From NCBI RefSeq assembly GCF_003730275.1, contig NZ_QTTA01000010.1:62001-126000 (forward strand): a stretch of 64,000 nucleotides of DNA, read 5' to 3'. Origin of the DNA: Brevundimonas halotolerans. GTDB taxonomy: Bacteria; Pseudomonadota; Alphaproteobacteria; Caulobacterales; Caulobacteraceae. This document shows, one piece after another, positions 8,525 through 17,900 of the stretch (its first letter is position 1; every line of letters starts with the position of its first letter). The position numbers were made by a program, and so were the translations under genes. The notes under the pieces are model-generated. The model was not told where the DNA came from and did no database searches. It worked only from the letters and a program-made list of their open reading frames with translations.

Positions 8525-10030
8525 TCAGGCGCTAACCAGCAGGGACAGTTGACGCGGGGAGGCGTCGCGGCCGCCCTCCGCGATCTCGCGGTCGAGCAGG
8601 CGCGTCGGATAGTCACCGGTGAAATAGTGGTCAGTGAACTGGGGATTGGCGGGGTCGCGCGGACCCGCCTCCATGGCGGCATACAGGCCGTCGACCGACA
8701 GGAAGCCGAGGCTGTCGACCTCGAGCAGCGCCCGCATTTCCTCAGGCGTCTTGTTGGCCGCCAGCAGCTGTTCCCGCTCGGGCATGTCGATGCCGTAAAA
8801 GTCGGGATAGAGGATCGGGGGGCTAGCCGAGCGCAGGTGAACCTCGGTGGCGCCGGCGGCCCGCACGGCCCGGACCAGCTTGACCGAGGTCGTGCCGCGC
8901 ACGATCGAGTCGTCGATCAGTACGACGCGCTTGCCCTCAAGGACCGAGCGGTTGGGGCTGTGCTTCATGCGCACACCCTTCTGCCGGGCGCCCTGGCTGG
9001 GCTGGATGAAGGTGCGGCCCAGATAGTGGCTACGGATGATGCCCATCTCATAGGGGATGCCGCTGGCCTGCGAATAGCCGAGCGCGGCGGGCACGCCCGA
9101 GTCGGGCACAGGCACCACAACATCGGCGTCGATTGCGTGCTCGCGGGCCAGGCCGTGGCCCATGCGCTTGCGGACCTCATAGACCGAACGCCCGTTCACC
9201 ACGCTGTCGGGGCGGGCGAAATAGACATACTCGAACAGACAGGGCCGGGCGGCGCGCGCCGGGAAGGGCTTGAGCGAGCGCAGGCCGTCCTCGTCGATCA
9301 CGACGACCTCGCCATGTTCGACATCGCGGACGAAGGTGGCGCCCATGGTGTCGAGCGCGCAGGTCTCGGACGCCAGCACCCAGGCGTCGCCAAGACGGCC
9401 CAGGACCAGCGGGCGGATACCCAGCGGGTCACGCGCGCCGATCATCTTCTTGGGTGTCTGGGCGACCAGGGCATAGCCGCCCTCGATCCGGGCAAGGGCG
9501 TCGATGAAGCGGTCCACCACCCGGGCCTTACGGCTGCGGGCGATCAGGTGAAGGATGACCTCGGAGTCGGAGGTCGACTGGAAGATGGCGCCCTCGGCGA
9601 CCAGCTGGTTCCGCAGGAACAGGAAATTGGTCAGATTGCCGTTGTGGGCGACGGCGATGCCGCCCGTGTCCAGATCCGCGAACATCGGCTGGATGTTGCG
9701 CAGGAAACTGCCGCCCGAGGTCGAATAGCGGGTGTGGCCGACCGAGGCGCTGCCAGGCAGGCGACCGGTCAGGTCGGTGCTGCCGAAGGCCTCGCCGACC
9801 AGTCCGACGTGACGTTCGGTATGAAAATGGGTGTCGGCGACACTGGCGATGCCGCAGGCTTCCTGTCCGCGGTGCTGCAGGGCGTGCAGACCCAGGGCGA
9901 CGATCGAGGAAGCTTCGTTCCCGGGGGCGCCCCAGACGCCGCAGACGCCACACTCCAGACGCAGCTGGTCATCGTCGCTCTCGCGCTCGGGCCAGTGGTG
10001 GATAACGGGATCGGCGAGGCGGTGGGACAT
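8525..10030 (-). CDS. purF: Amidophosphoribosyltransferase
   Basis: 501 residues from the ATG at 10030; an upstream TTG at 10063 is less likely. PurF makes phosphoribosylamine from PRPP and glutamine, the first committed step of purine synthesis. After a ~26-residue propeptide, Cys27 (LECGVCGVWG) is the Ntn glutaminase nucleophile. The phosphoribosyltransferase domain carries the PRPP motif VVLIDDSIVRGTTS. cvpA lies 33 bases upstream, an old and widely kept pair. Confidence 0.96.
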   Translation of the reverse strand: MSHRLADPVIHHWPERESDDDQLRLECGVCGVWGAPGNEASSIVALGLHALQHRGQEACGIASVADTHFHTERHVGLVGEAFGSTDLTGRLPGSASVGHTRYSTSGGSFLRNIQPMFADLDTGGIAVAHNGNLTNFLFLRNQLVAEGAIFQSTSDSEVILHLIARSRKARVVDRFIDALARIEGGYALVAQTPKKMIGARDPLGIRPLVLGRLGDAWVLASETCALDTMGATFVRDVEHGEVVVIDEDGLRSLKPFPARAARPCLFEYVYFARPDSVVNGRSVYEVRKRMGHGLAREHAIDADVVVPVPDSGVPAALGYSQASGIPYEMGIIRSHYLGRTFIQPSQGARQKGVRMKHSPNRSVLEGKRVVLIDDSIVRGTTSVKLVRAVRAAGATEVHLRSASPPILYPDFYGIDMPEREQLLAANKTPEEMRALLEVDSLGFLSVDGLYAAMEAGPRDPANPQFTDHYFTGDYPTRLLDREIAEGGRDASPRQLSLLVSA

Positions 10031-10063
10031 CGTCGGCGGCTCCGATGACCTGGGAAGAAACAA

Positions 10064-10657
10064 CTAGCGGGCGGTATCGGGCGAGTTAGGCCCTGTTTGT
10101 GTTTTCGGCAAGGCATCGTCGCCGGAAAACCCTTGGCGTACGGACGAATCGACGACGGGGGCGAGGGCGTCGGCGCCCCTTCCGATACCCGGCAGCACGA
10201 ACTGGATGGCCCGCGCTGCGCCGGCGCTGAGTGAGTAAAGACTGGCCTCACCCAGCCAGCGCGGGGTCTTCTCGCCCGGCATGGCGGCCACCACGACCAG
10301 ATGGATGGCACCCAGCAGGACGAGGGCACGCGTCAGCCCGACAAAGATGCCGAAGATACGGTCGATCCCGCCCAGATGCGGATGGGCCTGGGCCCTGCGC
10401 GACAGGGTCGAGCCAAAGATGCGAACGCCGAAATAGACCAGCAGGAAGGTGGCCAGGGCCGCCAGCAGCGTGCCGGCCCAGTCCGGATCAATCAGCGCCT
10501 TGCCCACCGGGGCCGACAGCGGCAGGGCAATCAGGGCGATGAAGGCCGCCAGCACAAAGCTGAGCAGGGTCAGCAGCTCACGCGTGCCACCGCGAATCCA
10601 GCCCGCCGCGCCGGACGCCAGAAGGATCACTACGGAAAAGACGTCCCAGGCGGTCAT
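10064..10657 (-). CDS. cvpA: CvpA family membrane protein
   Basis: 197 residues from the ATG at 10657 (MTAWDVFSVVILLASG). Four hydrophobic helices are visible in the first ~110 residues, with the family motif GWIRGGTRELLTLLSF in the first loop. CvpA is needed for colicin V production and envelope stress tolerance in enterobacteria. The frame stays open upstream through a repeat element, but that extension (GGA/PPP-rich) is repeat-derived and was not used. Confidence 0.88.
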   Translation of the reverse strand: MTAWDVFSVVILLASGAAGWIRGGTRELLTLLSFVLAAFIALIALPLSAPVGKALIDPDWAGTLLAALATFLLVYFGVRIFGSTLSRRAQAHPHLGGIDRIFGIFVGLTRALVLLGAIHLVVVAAMPGEKTPRWLGEASLYSLSAGAARAIQFVLPGIGRGADALAPVVDSSVRQGFSGDDALPKTQTGPNSPDTAR

Positions 10658-10660
10658 GGC

Positions 10661-10816
10661 GTCTCCTCCCCATTGCAAATGGGGAGGGGGACCGCGAAGC
10701 GGTGGAGGGGCTCTTTTTGCCCCACTGACTTGCTCGTGCTCGTCACACAACCCCTCCGTCTCGTCGGCTGCGCCGCCGATCCTCCTCCCCATTCGCTGCG
10801 CGAACAGGGAGGAGAC
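10661..10816. repeat. 156-bp intergenic repeat element, copy 1
   Basis: The element fills the gap between radA and cvpA. Its ends are 10-base inverted repeats, gtctcctccc and gggaggagac. Inside it carries tggggagggggaccgcgaag followed by cggtggagggg, and later acccctccgtc. The same ordered motifs occur in reverse orientation at 24343-24489, showing a repeat family rather than chance dyads. It has no coding capacity of its own and resembles a REP or MITE-like palindromic unit. Confidence 0.75.
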
Positions 10817-10822
10817 AAGCGT

Positions 10823-12199
10823 CTAATAACGGTTTTGCGAGATTCGTTCGACCGCTTCGGCCAGACGGCTGAGCGAGGTCGCGGCGATGTCGGTCGGCTC
10901 GTGGCTGAGCGGCGGGCAGAGCGCCTTGTCAAAGCCCAGCTTCATCGCCTCGCGCAGGCGGGCCTCGGCGCGGCCCACGGCGCGAACCTCGCCCGACAGA
11001 CCGATCTCGCCAAACACCACACAGCCCTTGGGCAGGGGCACATCGCAGACGGAGCTGATCAGGGCCGCAGCGGCAGCGAGGTCGGCGGCGGGCTCATTGA
11101 TCTTCAGCCCCCCGGCCACATTCAGATAGATGTCGCGGTCGCCAAAGCCGAGGCCGCAGCGTGACTCCAGCACCGCCAGCACCATGGCCAGACGACCTGA
11201 GTCCCAGCCCACCACGGCGCGGCGCGGCGTGCCATAGGCCGAGGGCGCCGACAGGGCCTGGATCTCGACCAGCACCGGCCGGGAGCCCTCTATGCCGGCA
11301 AAGACGGCGGTGCCCGGCTCGCGCTCTGACCGGTCACCGTTCTGGTCCCCGAGGAACAGGGCCGAGGGGTTGGTGACCTCGCGCAGGCCGGTGTCGCCCA
11401 TTTCAAACACACCGATTTCGTCGGTCGCGCCAAAGCGGTTCTTGCCGGCCCGCAGCACCCGGAACGGGTAGCCGCGCTCGCCCTCGAAATTGAGCACCGC
11501 ATCGACCATGTGTTCGACCACGCGCGGACCGGCGACCTGTCCGTCCTTGGTCACGTGGCCGACCAGGATCATCGCCGGGCCGCCCGCCTTGGCCAGCCGC
11601 ACCAGCTCCGAGGCACAGGCCCGCACCTGCACGATCGAGCCGGGCCCGGCCTCGTGCACATCGGACCACAGGGTCTGGATGGAATCGATGACCACCAGAT
11701 CGAAGGCCTCACGCTTCAGCGTCGCCACGATCTCGCGCAACGCCGTGGCCGAGGCCAGCGCCACATCGGCCTGGGCCAGACCCATGCGGCGGGCGCGCGA
11801 GCGGATCTGTTCCACGGCCTCCTCACCCGACAGATAGGCGACCCTGGCCCCCTTAAGCGCCGCGCGGGCACAGACCTCGAGCAGCAGGGTCGACTTGCCG
11901 ACGCCGGGGTCCCCGCTGATCAACAGGGCCGAGCCGGGGACCAGCCCACCACCGCAGACACGGTCGAACTCGCTGACCCCAGTGATCAGGCGGGCCGGTT
12001 CCGGGCTTTCCGACTTCAGATCCTCGAACTGGATGCCGCGCGCGCGCTTGGTGGCCGCGGGCTTGAGGGCTCCCGGCGGCGCACCACCGACCTCCTCGGT
12101 CAGACAGTTCCACTCGCCGCAGGCCGAGCACTGACCGGCCCATTTGGCATGGACGGCCCCGCAGACGCGGCAGATGTATTGGGATGAGTCACGAGCCAT
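10823..12199 (-). CDS. radA: DNA repair protein RadA
   Basis: 458 residues. An N-terminal C4 zinc finger (YICRVCGAVHAKWAGQCSAC) precedes a RecA-like ATPase core with Walker A GDPGVGKST and the RadA signature KNRFGATDE. The C-terminal Lon-protease-like domain includes SAPSAYGTPRRAVVGWD. RadA processes recombination intermediates and promotes branch migration. It lies in the conserved dnaB-alr-radA-cvpA-purF order. Confidence 0.96.
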   Translation of the reverse strand: MARDSSQYICRVCGAVHAKWAGQCSACGEWNCLTEEVGGAPPGALKPAATKRARGIQFEDLKSESPEPARLITGVSEFDRVCGGGLVPGSALLISGDPGVGKSTLLLEVCARAALKGARVAYLSGEEAVEQIRSRARRMGLAQADVALASATALREIVATLKREAFDLVVIDSIQTLWSDVHEAGPGSIVQVRACASELVRLAKAGGPAMILVGHVTKDGQVAGPRVVEHMVDAVLNFEGERGYPFRVLRAGKNRFGATDEIGVFEMGDTGLREVTNPSALFLGDQNGDRSEREPGTAVFAGIEGSRPVLVEIQALSAPSAYGTPRRAVVGWDSGRLAMVLAVLESRCGLGFGDRDIYLNVAGGLKINEPAADLAAAAALISSVCDVPLPKGCVVFGEIGLSGEVRAVGRAEARLREAMKLGFDKALCPPLSHEPTDIAATSLSRLAEAVERISQNRY

Positions 12200-12273
12200 G
12201 CGAACGGCTTACACCGATTTCCGCGCGCGGCGCAGAGGGTCAGATATTGCCTGCGACCGATCCTGACGTAGGC

Positions 12274-13308
12274 TTAGCCGGTATAGGTGCGGTCCACCCG
12301 GCCGCCGACCGAGGTCAGCAGCTCATAGGCGATGGTGCCGGTGTCGCGCGCGGCATCGTCGATCGGGCGGTTGGAGCCGAACAGCTCGACCCGGTCGCCC
12401 TCGGCCACCTCGAGACCGGTGACGTCGACCGCCAGGGCATCCATGGAAATCCGCCCCAGAATGGGCCGCAGATGCCCGGCCACGAAGACCTGACCCCGGG
12501 GGCTGGTGGCGCGCATCACCCCGTCGGCATAGCCCGCGCCGACCGTGGCGACGGTCAATGGCCGTTCAGCAACCGCACCTCGGGCGTAGCCGACGCTTTC
12601 TCCCACCGGCACCTGACGCACCTGCAGGATGGGGGCGCTGAAGGTCGCGACGGGCCGGATGCGCGGGTCCGGCCGCCCCTCGGGTCCGCCGCCCCACAGG
12701 CTGATTCCGGGGCGCACGGCATCGAAGGCGTAGTCGGGGCCGAGGAAGCACCCCCCCGAATTGGCGAAGGAAGCGAGGGCATCGGGATAGCGGGCGCGCA
12801 GGGCCGCGAAGGTCTCGCGCTGGCGGGCGTTCATCGGGCTGTCGGGATCATCGCCACAGGCCAGATGGCTCATCACCAGCGCGAGACCGGGGAAGGGGGG
12901 CGGCGCCTGCTCGGGGCGGAACCCCAGTCGGTTCATGCCGGTGTCGATGTGCAGGCCACACGGTCCGCCGCCCGCCTCCTGCCAGCGGGGCAGCTGGTCG
13001 GCATGGTTGATCACGGGACGCAGGTCGGCCTCACGCAGCGCCATAGCCGCACCCTCGGTGCAGCCGTCCAGCACATAGACGATCGGGTGGGCACCCATGG
13101 CCTCGCGCAGGGCCAGCCCCTCGGACAGACGGGCGACGAAGAAGGTCCGCGCCCCCGCCAGCATCAGCCGCGTCACACAGGCCTGCATCCCCAGCCCATA
13201 GGCATCCGCCTTGACAACCGGCTGCACCGGCCGCCCGGTCAACCGTTCGAGGAAGGCGTGGTTGGCAGCGAGCGCGTCGAGATCGACCGAAAGGCGGGCA
13301 CGGGTCAT
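12274..13308 (-). CDS. alr: Alanine racemase
   Basis: 344 residues from the ATG at 13308 (MTRARLSVDLDALAAN), slightly short for the family. The PLP-binding lysine is in VVKADAYGLG near residue 33; GYARGA carries the likely catalytic Tyr of the C-terminal domain. Alr makes D-alanine for peptidoglycan. An in-frame ATG 18 bases upstream is possible, but the chosen start matches the usual N-terminal strand. Confidence 0.94.
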   Translation of the reverse strand: MTRARLSVDLDALAANHAFLERLTGRPVQPVVKADAYGLGMQACVTRLMLAGARTFFVARLSEGLALREAMGAHPIVYVLDGCTEGAAMALREADLRPVINHADQLPRWQEAGGGPCGLHIDTGMNRLGFRPEQAPPPFPGLALVMSHLACGDDPDSPMNARQRETFAALRARYPDALASFANSGGCFLGPDYAFDAVRPGISLWGGGPEGRPDPRIRPVATFSAPILQVRQVPVGESVGYARGAVAERPLTVATVGAGYADGVMRATSPRGQVFVAGHLRPILGRISMDALAVDVTGLEVAEGDRVELFGSNRPIDDAARDTGTIAYELLTSVGGRVDRTYTG

Positions 13309-13365
13309 CGGCCACTTATGCCGCAAGTGCGAAGGGCACGGAAAGCCCCCGTCTCGATCCCGGCC

Positions 13366-14847
13366 TCAATCGCCGTATTGATTGTCGTAGCGGTTGTCGT
13401 GGGCGAGGTTGCCGAAGCGGGTGGTGTCGGCGTCGAAGGACAGGCGGACGGTGCCGATCGGGCCGTGGCGCTGCTTGCCGATGATGACCTCGGCGACGTG
13501 CTGCAGCTGGTCCATGTCCTGCTGCCACTTCAGGTGTTCCTCGGTGCCCTCGCGCGGTTCGGAGCGGCCGAGGTAATAGCTTTCGCGATAGACGAACATG
13601 ACCACGTCGGCATCCTGTTCGATCGAGCCGGATTCGCGCAGGTCGGACAGTTGAGGCCGCTTGTCGTCTCGGCTTTCGACCTGACGCGACAACTGCGACA
13701 GGGCCAGAACAGGCACGTTCAGTTCCTTGGCCAGGGCCTTGAGGGCGCCGGTGATCTCGGAGACCTCCTGCACGCGGTTCTTCTGATTGTTGGCGTCGCC
13801 TACGGTCAGCAGCTGCAGATAGTCGACGATGATCAGGTCGAGGCCGTGCTCCTGACGCTTCAGGCGGCGAGCGCGGGCGGCCATCTTGGAGATGGCCAGG
13901 CCGCCGGTGGCGTCGATGTAGAGGGGGCTTTCGCCAATCTCGATGGCCGCGTCACGCAGGCGACCATAGTCCGAGGCGTCGATCTCGCCCTTGCGCAGGC
14001 GGTCCGACGAAATGCCCGATGCGTCGGCCAGGATCCGCATGGCCAGCTGTTCCGCGCTCATTTCCAGCGAGAAGAAGGCGACCACGCCGCCCGAGACGGT
14101 CTTGCGTCCCTCGGGCGTCGGCTCCCAGCGATAGTTGCGCGCGACATTGAAGGCGACATTGGTGGCCAGCGACGTCTTGCCCATCGAGGGGCGGCCCGCG
14201 AGGATCAGCAGGTCGGAGGGGTAGAGGCCGCCCAGCTTCTGGTCGAGGTCATCCAGTTGCGTCGCCAGACCCGCCAGCTTGCCGTCGCGCTGATAGGCTT
14301 CCCCCGCCATCTGAACCGCGCCGGCCAGGGCCTGGGAAAAGCTGACAAAGCCGGATGACGGCTTGCCGGTCTCGGCCAGGGTATAGAGCGACTGTTCTGC
14401 GGCTTCGATCTGGTCGAGGGCAGGGGTTTCCGGATCCGGCGCGGCCCGGCTGATGTCGCCACCGATGCGGATCAGCTCGCGCCGAAGGGCCAGGTCGTAG
14501 ATGACGCGGGCATAGTCGGGCGCATTGGCCGCGGGCGGGGCGCGGTCAACCAGATCGGCCAGATAGCGCAGGCCGCCGAACTGTTCGAAGGCGGGATCCT
14601 GTTTGAAGCGGCCCATCAGCAGGGTCGGCTCGGCCAGCAGGCCCTGACGGATGTGATCCTCGATCACATCATAGAGGCGCTGGTGGAACGGCTCATGGAA
14701 ATGGCTGCCGCGCAGTTTGTCGGACAGGCGCTCAAAGGCGGCATTGTCGAACAACAGACAGCCCAGCAGCGCCTGCTCGGCCTCGAGGTTATGGGGCAGG
14801 GACTGAGGACCGGAGTCCGACAGCGACAGGGGGGCAAGCGCGTTCAT
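13366..14847 (-). CDS. dnaB: Replicative DNA helicase DnaB
   Basis: 493 residues. The N-terminal primase-interacting domain (PHNLEAEQALLGCLLFDN) leads into the RecA-like helicase core with Walker A GRPSMGKTS, Walker B LDLIIVDYLQLL and VLALSQLSRQVESR. DnaB unwinds the replication fork. A terminator for the upstream rplI operon lies at 14937-14968, so dnaB probably has its own promoter in the gap just before it. Confidence 0.97.
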   Translation of the reverse strand: MNALAPLSLSDSGPQSLPHNLEAEQALLGCLLFDNAAFERLSDKLRGSHFHEPFHQRLYDVIEDHIRQGLLAEPTLLMGRFKQDPAFEQFGGLRYLADLVDRAPPAANAPDYARVIYDLALRRELIRIGGDISRAAPDPETPALDQIEAAEQSLYTLAETGKPSSGFVSFSQALAGAVQMAGEAYQRDGKLAGLATQLDDLDQKLGGLYPSDLLILAGRPSMGKTSLATNVAFNVARNYRWEPTPEGRKTVSGGVVAFFSLEMSAEQLAMRILADASGISSDRLRKGEIDASDYGRLRDAAIEIGESPLYIDATGGLAISKMAARARRLKRQEHGLDLIIVDYLQLLTVGDANNQKNRVQEVSEITGALKALAKELNVPVLALSQLSRQVESRDDKRPQLSDLRESGSIEQDADVVMFVYRESYYLGRSEPREGTEEHLKWQQDMDQLQHVAEVIIGKQRHGPIGTVRLSFDADTTRFGNLAHDNRYDNQYGD

Positions 14848-14936
14848 GGGTTAACTCTTAACCGCCTCTGCGTCAGGTGCGGTCGCAAAGCTGTCGATAG
14901 TCTGTCCGCGCTGTGGACGGATGAATTCCGGCCACG

Positions 14937-14968
14937 AAAAAGGGGATGCACCGACCGGCGCATCCCCC
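14937..14968 (-). terminator. Intrinsic terminator of the rpsF-rpsR-rplI operon
   Basis: On the minus strand, GGGGATGC and GCATCCCC form an 8-bp stem around a short loop and are followed directly by TTTTT (the aaaaa at 14937-14941). This is a textbook rho-independent terminator about 35 bases after the rplI stop. Confidence 0.85.
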
Positions 14969-15001
14969 TCATTCATCGGCAGTCAGTCGGGTGGGAGGCG
15001 A

Positions 15002-15586
15002 TCAGGCCTCTTCGCCCAGGCCGTCTTGCTGGCCAGCGCCGCCTTCGATCATGTCCTGGGCAGCCTGTTCGGCCGCCTGGCGCTCATCGTCGAACTGCGA
15101 GCGGATGACGTCTTCACCCTTGGCCTGACGTTCGGCTTCGTCGGACGAACGGGCGACGTTCATCTTGACGGTAGCCGCGACCTCGGCGTGCAGGCGGACC
15201 TGCACCTCGTGGACACCCAGCACCTTGATCGGAACGTGCAGCACGATCTGGCTACGCTCGACCAGGCCACCTTCGGCGCGGATGGCCTCGGCCACATCGC
15301 GACCGGCGACCGAACCGTACAGCTGGCCGGTTTCGCCGGCCTGACGGATCATGACGTAGGTCTGACCGTCGATCTTGTCGGCGATCTTCTGGGCTTCGGC
15401 CTTGTTCTTGTCGTTACGGGCCTCGATGGCGGCGCGTTCGACTTCGAAGGCTTTCAGGTTGGCGGACGTCGCGCGGCGAGCCTTGTCGCGCGGCAGGAGG
15501 AAGTTACGGGCGAAGCCGTCCTTGACGGACACGACGTCGCCGATGGCGCCGAGGTTCTCGACGCGTTCAAGCAGAACGACCTTCAT
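15002..15586 (-). CDS. rplI: 50S ribosomal protein L9
   Basis: 194 residues; begins MKVVLLERVENLGAIGDVV, the L9 N-terminal domain, followed by the long helix and C-terminal domain. It is longer than the ~150-residue E. coli protein because of a Gln/Glu/Ala-rich tail after about residue 150. rpsR lies immediately upstream with 1 base between the genes. Confidence 0.97.
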   Translation of the reverse strand: MKVVLLERVENLGAIGDVVSVKDGFARNFLLPRDKARRATSANLKAFEVERAAIEARNDKNKAEAQKIADKIDGQTYVMIRQAGETGQLYGSVAGRDVAEAIRAEGGLVERSQIVLHVPIKVLGVHEVQVRLHAEVAATVKMNVARSSDEAERQAKGEDVIRSQFDDERQAAEQAAQDMIEGGAGQQDGLGEEA

Positions 15587-15587
15587 A

Positions 15588-15875
15588 TCACTTCACCACA
15601 TAAGGCAGGAGGGCCAGGTAACGCGCGCGCTTGATGGCCTTGGCCAGCAGGCGTTGCTTCTTCTGCGACACGGCCGTGATCCGCGACGGGACGATCTTGC
15701 CACGCTCGGAGATGTAGCGTTGCAGCAGCTTGACGTCCTTGTAGTCGATCTTCGGCGCGTTATCGCCGGAGAACGGGCAGACCTTGCGACGACGGAAGAA
15801 CGGACGACGGGCGGGGCCGTCGCCTACCGGGGCGCCCGGCTTGGGGGCCGCGTTGGAGGATTGGGTATCGGTCAT
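15588..15875 (-). CDS. rpsR: 30S ribosomal protein S18
   Basis: 95 residues. The conserved core includes [45 protein letters not shown] and [12 protein letters not shown]. The first ~22 residues are a low-complexity extension. S18 binds the 30S platform together with S6, whose gene is just upstream. Confidence 0.97.
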   Translation of the reverse strand: MTDTQSSNAAPKPGAPVGDGPARRPFFRRRKVCPFSGDNAPKIDYKDVKLLQRYISERGKIVPSRITAVSQKKQRLLAKAIKRARYLALLPYVVK

Positions 15876-15886
15876 GGGGCCGGTCC

Positions 15887-16261
15887 TTATTCCGAAGCGT
15901 TGGAGGAATCGTCGCGGGTCGAGCGTTCACGCTCGCGCTCACGACGGGCCAGAAGCGGCGACAGTTCCAGGTCGAGTTCCTCGACGCGGACGGTCAGCCA
16001 GCGCAGCACGTCTTCGTTGATCGACAGCTGACGCTCGACCTCGGCCATGGCGGCCGGGGGGCAGTCGATCGCCATCAGCGAATAGTGAGCCTTGCGGTTC
16101 TTCTTCACGCGATAGGTCAGGTTGCGCAGACCCCAGTATTCGATCTTGGCGACAGCTCCGCCGCCTTGTTCGATAAGGCCCTTGATCGTTTCATTGAGGG
16201 CTTCGGCCTGTTGCGCGCTGATGTCCTGGCGCGACATGACCGTGTGCTCGTATAGAGCCAT
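15887..16261 (-). CDS. rpsF: 30S ribosomal protein S6
   Basis: 124 residues. The N-terminal [20 protein letters not shown] and the central [21 protein letters not shown] are clear S6 features; the C-terminus is an acidic/Arg-Glu-rich tail. GGGAGA precedes the ATG. It is the first gene of the rpsF-rpsR-rplI operon, with a promoter about 140-170 bases upstream (16402-16430). Confidence 0.97.
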   Translation of the reverse strand: MALYEHTVMSRQDISAQQAEALNETIKGLIEQGGGAVAKIEYWGLRNLTYRVKKNRKAHYSLMAIDCPPAAMAEVERQLSINEDVLRWLTVRVEELDLELSPLLARRERERERSTRDDSSNASE

Positions 16262-16401
16262 TCGTCATCTCCCTTGTAGGGTCTCGGCGCTCGGATGACC
16301 GGGTAAGTCGACCGAACGATGGCTCCCGAAGCGGCGGCAGGGATGACTTCCCGTACCCTTTGGTGTTCCGTTTTCGGGACCGAAGCCCTGGAAAGCGGCG
16401 G

Positions 16402-16430
16402 CGTATAGGGGGTTTTCGGCCAAACAGCAA
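16402..16430 (-). promoter_or_regulatory. Predicted housekeeping promoter of rpsF operon
   Basis: On the minus strand, TTGCTG (16425-16430) and TATACG (16402-16407) are separated by exactly 17 bases. The start point would fall near 16395, giving a ~130-base 5' leader before rpsF, enough room for S6:S18 autoregulation. Prediction from sequence only. Confidence 0.55.
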
Positions 16431-16484
16431 GCGTTCCCGGGCTGTGAATACCACGGCCTGCGACGGAATGGTCTCAACGGTTTA

Positions 16485-16513
16485 TTGTTCGGGAAGCATC
16501 GACACTCTATCTT
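16485..16513 (+). promoter_or_regulatory. Predicted promoter of the DAHP synthase gene, probably leaderless
   Basis: TTGTTC (16485-16490) and TATCTT (16508-16513) are 17 bases apart. With a normal 6-7 base spacing the transcript would begin at or next to the A of the ATG at 16520. No Shine-Dalgarno sequence is seen before this ATG, which fits a leaderless mRNA. Confidence 0.5.
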
Positions 16514-16519
16514 CGCCGT

Positions 16520-17893
16520 ATGACCCAACGCTGGACGCCTGATAGCTGGAGATCGAAGCCTGTCGTGCAGATGCCGACGGACTATCCCGACGCGGGCGCC
16601 CTGGCCGGCGTCGAGGACGAACTGCGTGCCCTGCCGCCGCTGGTATTCGCCGGTGAAGCGCGGCGCCTGACCGACCGGCTGGCCCAGGTCGAGGCGGGCA
16701 ATGCCTTCCTACTGCAGGGCGGCGATTGCGCCGAAAGCTTCAAGGAGTTTTCGACCGACAACATCCGCGACACCTTCCGCCTGATCCTGCAGATGGCGGT
16801 CGTGCTGACCTTTGCGGGCCGCAAGCCGGTGGTGAAGGTCGGCCGCATCGCCGGCCAGTTCGCCAAGCCGCGCTCGTCCTCGGTCGAGATGATCGATGGC
16901 GTCGAGCTGCCCAGCTATCGCGGCGACATCATCAACGGCATGGGCTTTAACCCGACCGAGCGGGTGCCGGATCCGCAGCGCCTGCTGAAAGCCTATCACC
17001 AGTCGGCCTCGACGCTGAACCTGCTGCGCGCCTTTGCCGGAGGCGGCTATGCGGACCTCTACAACATACATCGCTGGACGCTGGGGTTCGCCGCCGACAA
17101 CTCGTATGGCGCGCGCTATCGCGAGCTGGCCGACAAGATTGGCGAGGCCCTGGCCTTCATGGAAGCGGTCGGGGTGACCCCGGAAAGCCATCCTGACCTG
17201 TCGCGCGTCGAGGTCTTCACCAGCCACGAGGCCCTGCTGCTCAATCTGGAGTCGGCGCTGACCCGACTGGACGGGGCCAGCGGCGAATGGTTCGACACCT
17301 CGGCCCACATGGTCTGGATTGGGGAACGCACGCGCCAGCCGGACGGCGCCCACGTCGAGTTCGCCCGGGGCATCAAGAACCCGATCGGCCTGAAGTGCGG
17401 CCCGACCATGGAGCCGGAGGACCTGTTGCGGCTTCTGGACATCCTCAACCCCGACAACATCCCCGGCCGGATGACGCTGATCGGGCGGTTCGGCTCGGAC
17501 AAGGTGGGCGAGCGCCTGCCGCGGCTGATGCGCGACATCAAGGCCGCCGGTCGCCGGGTCGTCTGGTCGATCGACCCCATGCACGGCAACACGCTGAAGG
17601 CGGGCAACGGCTACAAGACCCGGCCGTTCGAGCGGATCCTGAGCGAGGTCCGGACCTTCATCGATGTGGCCGAGTCCGAAGGCGTGCACCCGGGCGGCGT
17701 GCATCTGGAGATGACCGGCCAGAACGTCACCGAATGTCTGGGCGGGGCGCAAATGCTGACCGAGGACGACCTCAGCAGCCGTTATCACACCCATTGCGAC
17801 CCGCGCCTGAATGCCGACCAGGCGCTGGAGCTGGCCTTTCTGGTCGCCGAGCGACTGAAATCCGGGCGGCAGTCCCGCTCGGCCGCAGCCTGA
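16520..17893 (+). CDS. Class II 3-deoxy-7-phosphoheptulonate (DAHP) synthase
   Basis: 457 residues, the size of the plant-type (class II) enzyme. It condenses PEP and erythrose-4-phosphate in the first shikimate step. Family motifs include [49 protein letters not shown] and [10 protein letters not shown], which supply substrate and metal ligands. The prephenate dehydratase gene starts 7 bases downstream, so the two are likely co-transcribed from the promoter at 16485. Confidence 0.96.
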   Translation: MTQRWTPDSWRSKPVVQMPTDYPDAGALAGVEDELRALPPLVFAGEARRLTDRLAQVEAGNAFLLQGGDCAESFKEFSTDNIRDTFRLILQMAVVLTFAGRKPVVKVGRIAGQFAKPRSSSVEMIDGVELPSYRGDIINGMGFNPTERVPDPQRLLKAYHQSASTLNLLRAFAGGGYADLYNIHRWTLGFAADNSYGARYRELADKIGEALAFMEAVGVTPESHPDLSRVEVFTSHEALLLNLESALTRLDGASGEWFDTSAHMVWIGERTRQPDGAHVEFARGIKNPIGLKCGPTMEPEDLLRLLDILNPDNIPGRMTLIGRFGSDKVGERLPRLMRDIKAAGRRVVWSIDPMHGNTLKAGNGYKTRPFERILSEVRTFIDVAESEGVHPGGVHLEMTGQNVTECLGGAQMLTEDDLSSRYHTHCDPRLNADQALELAFLVAERLKSGRQSRSAAA

Positions 17894-17900
17894 GGTCGCG

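Noticed and set aside
8198..10048. Long plus-strand open frame (about 616 codons) opposite purF
   Set aside because: It is antisense to a clear purF gene, with Gly/Asp/Gln/His-rich low-complexity translation typical of the opposite strand of high-GC genes.
10658..10792. 45-residue N-terminal extension of CvpA
   Set aside because: It is encoded by the intergenic repeat element and does not resemble CvpA; ATG 10657 starts the first membrane helix.
12184..14358. Plus-strand open frame of about 724 codons opposite alr and dnaB
   Set aside because: It spans two real minus-strand genes and the gap between them and has no recognisable domain.
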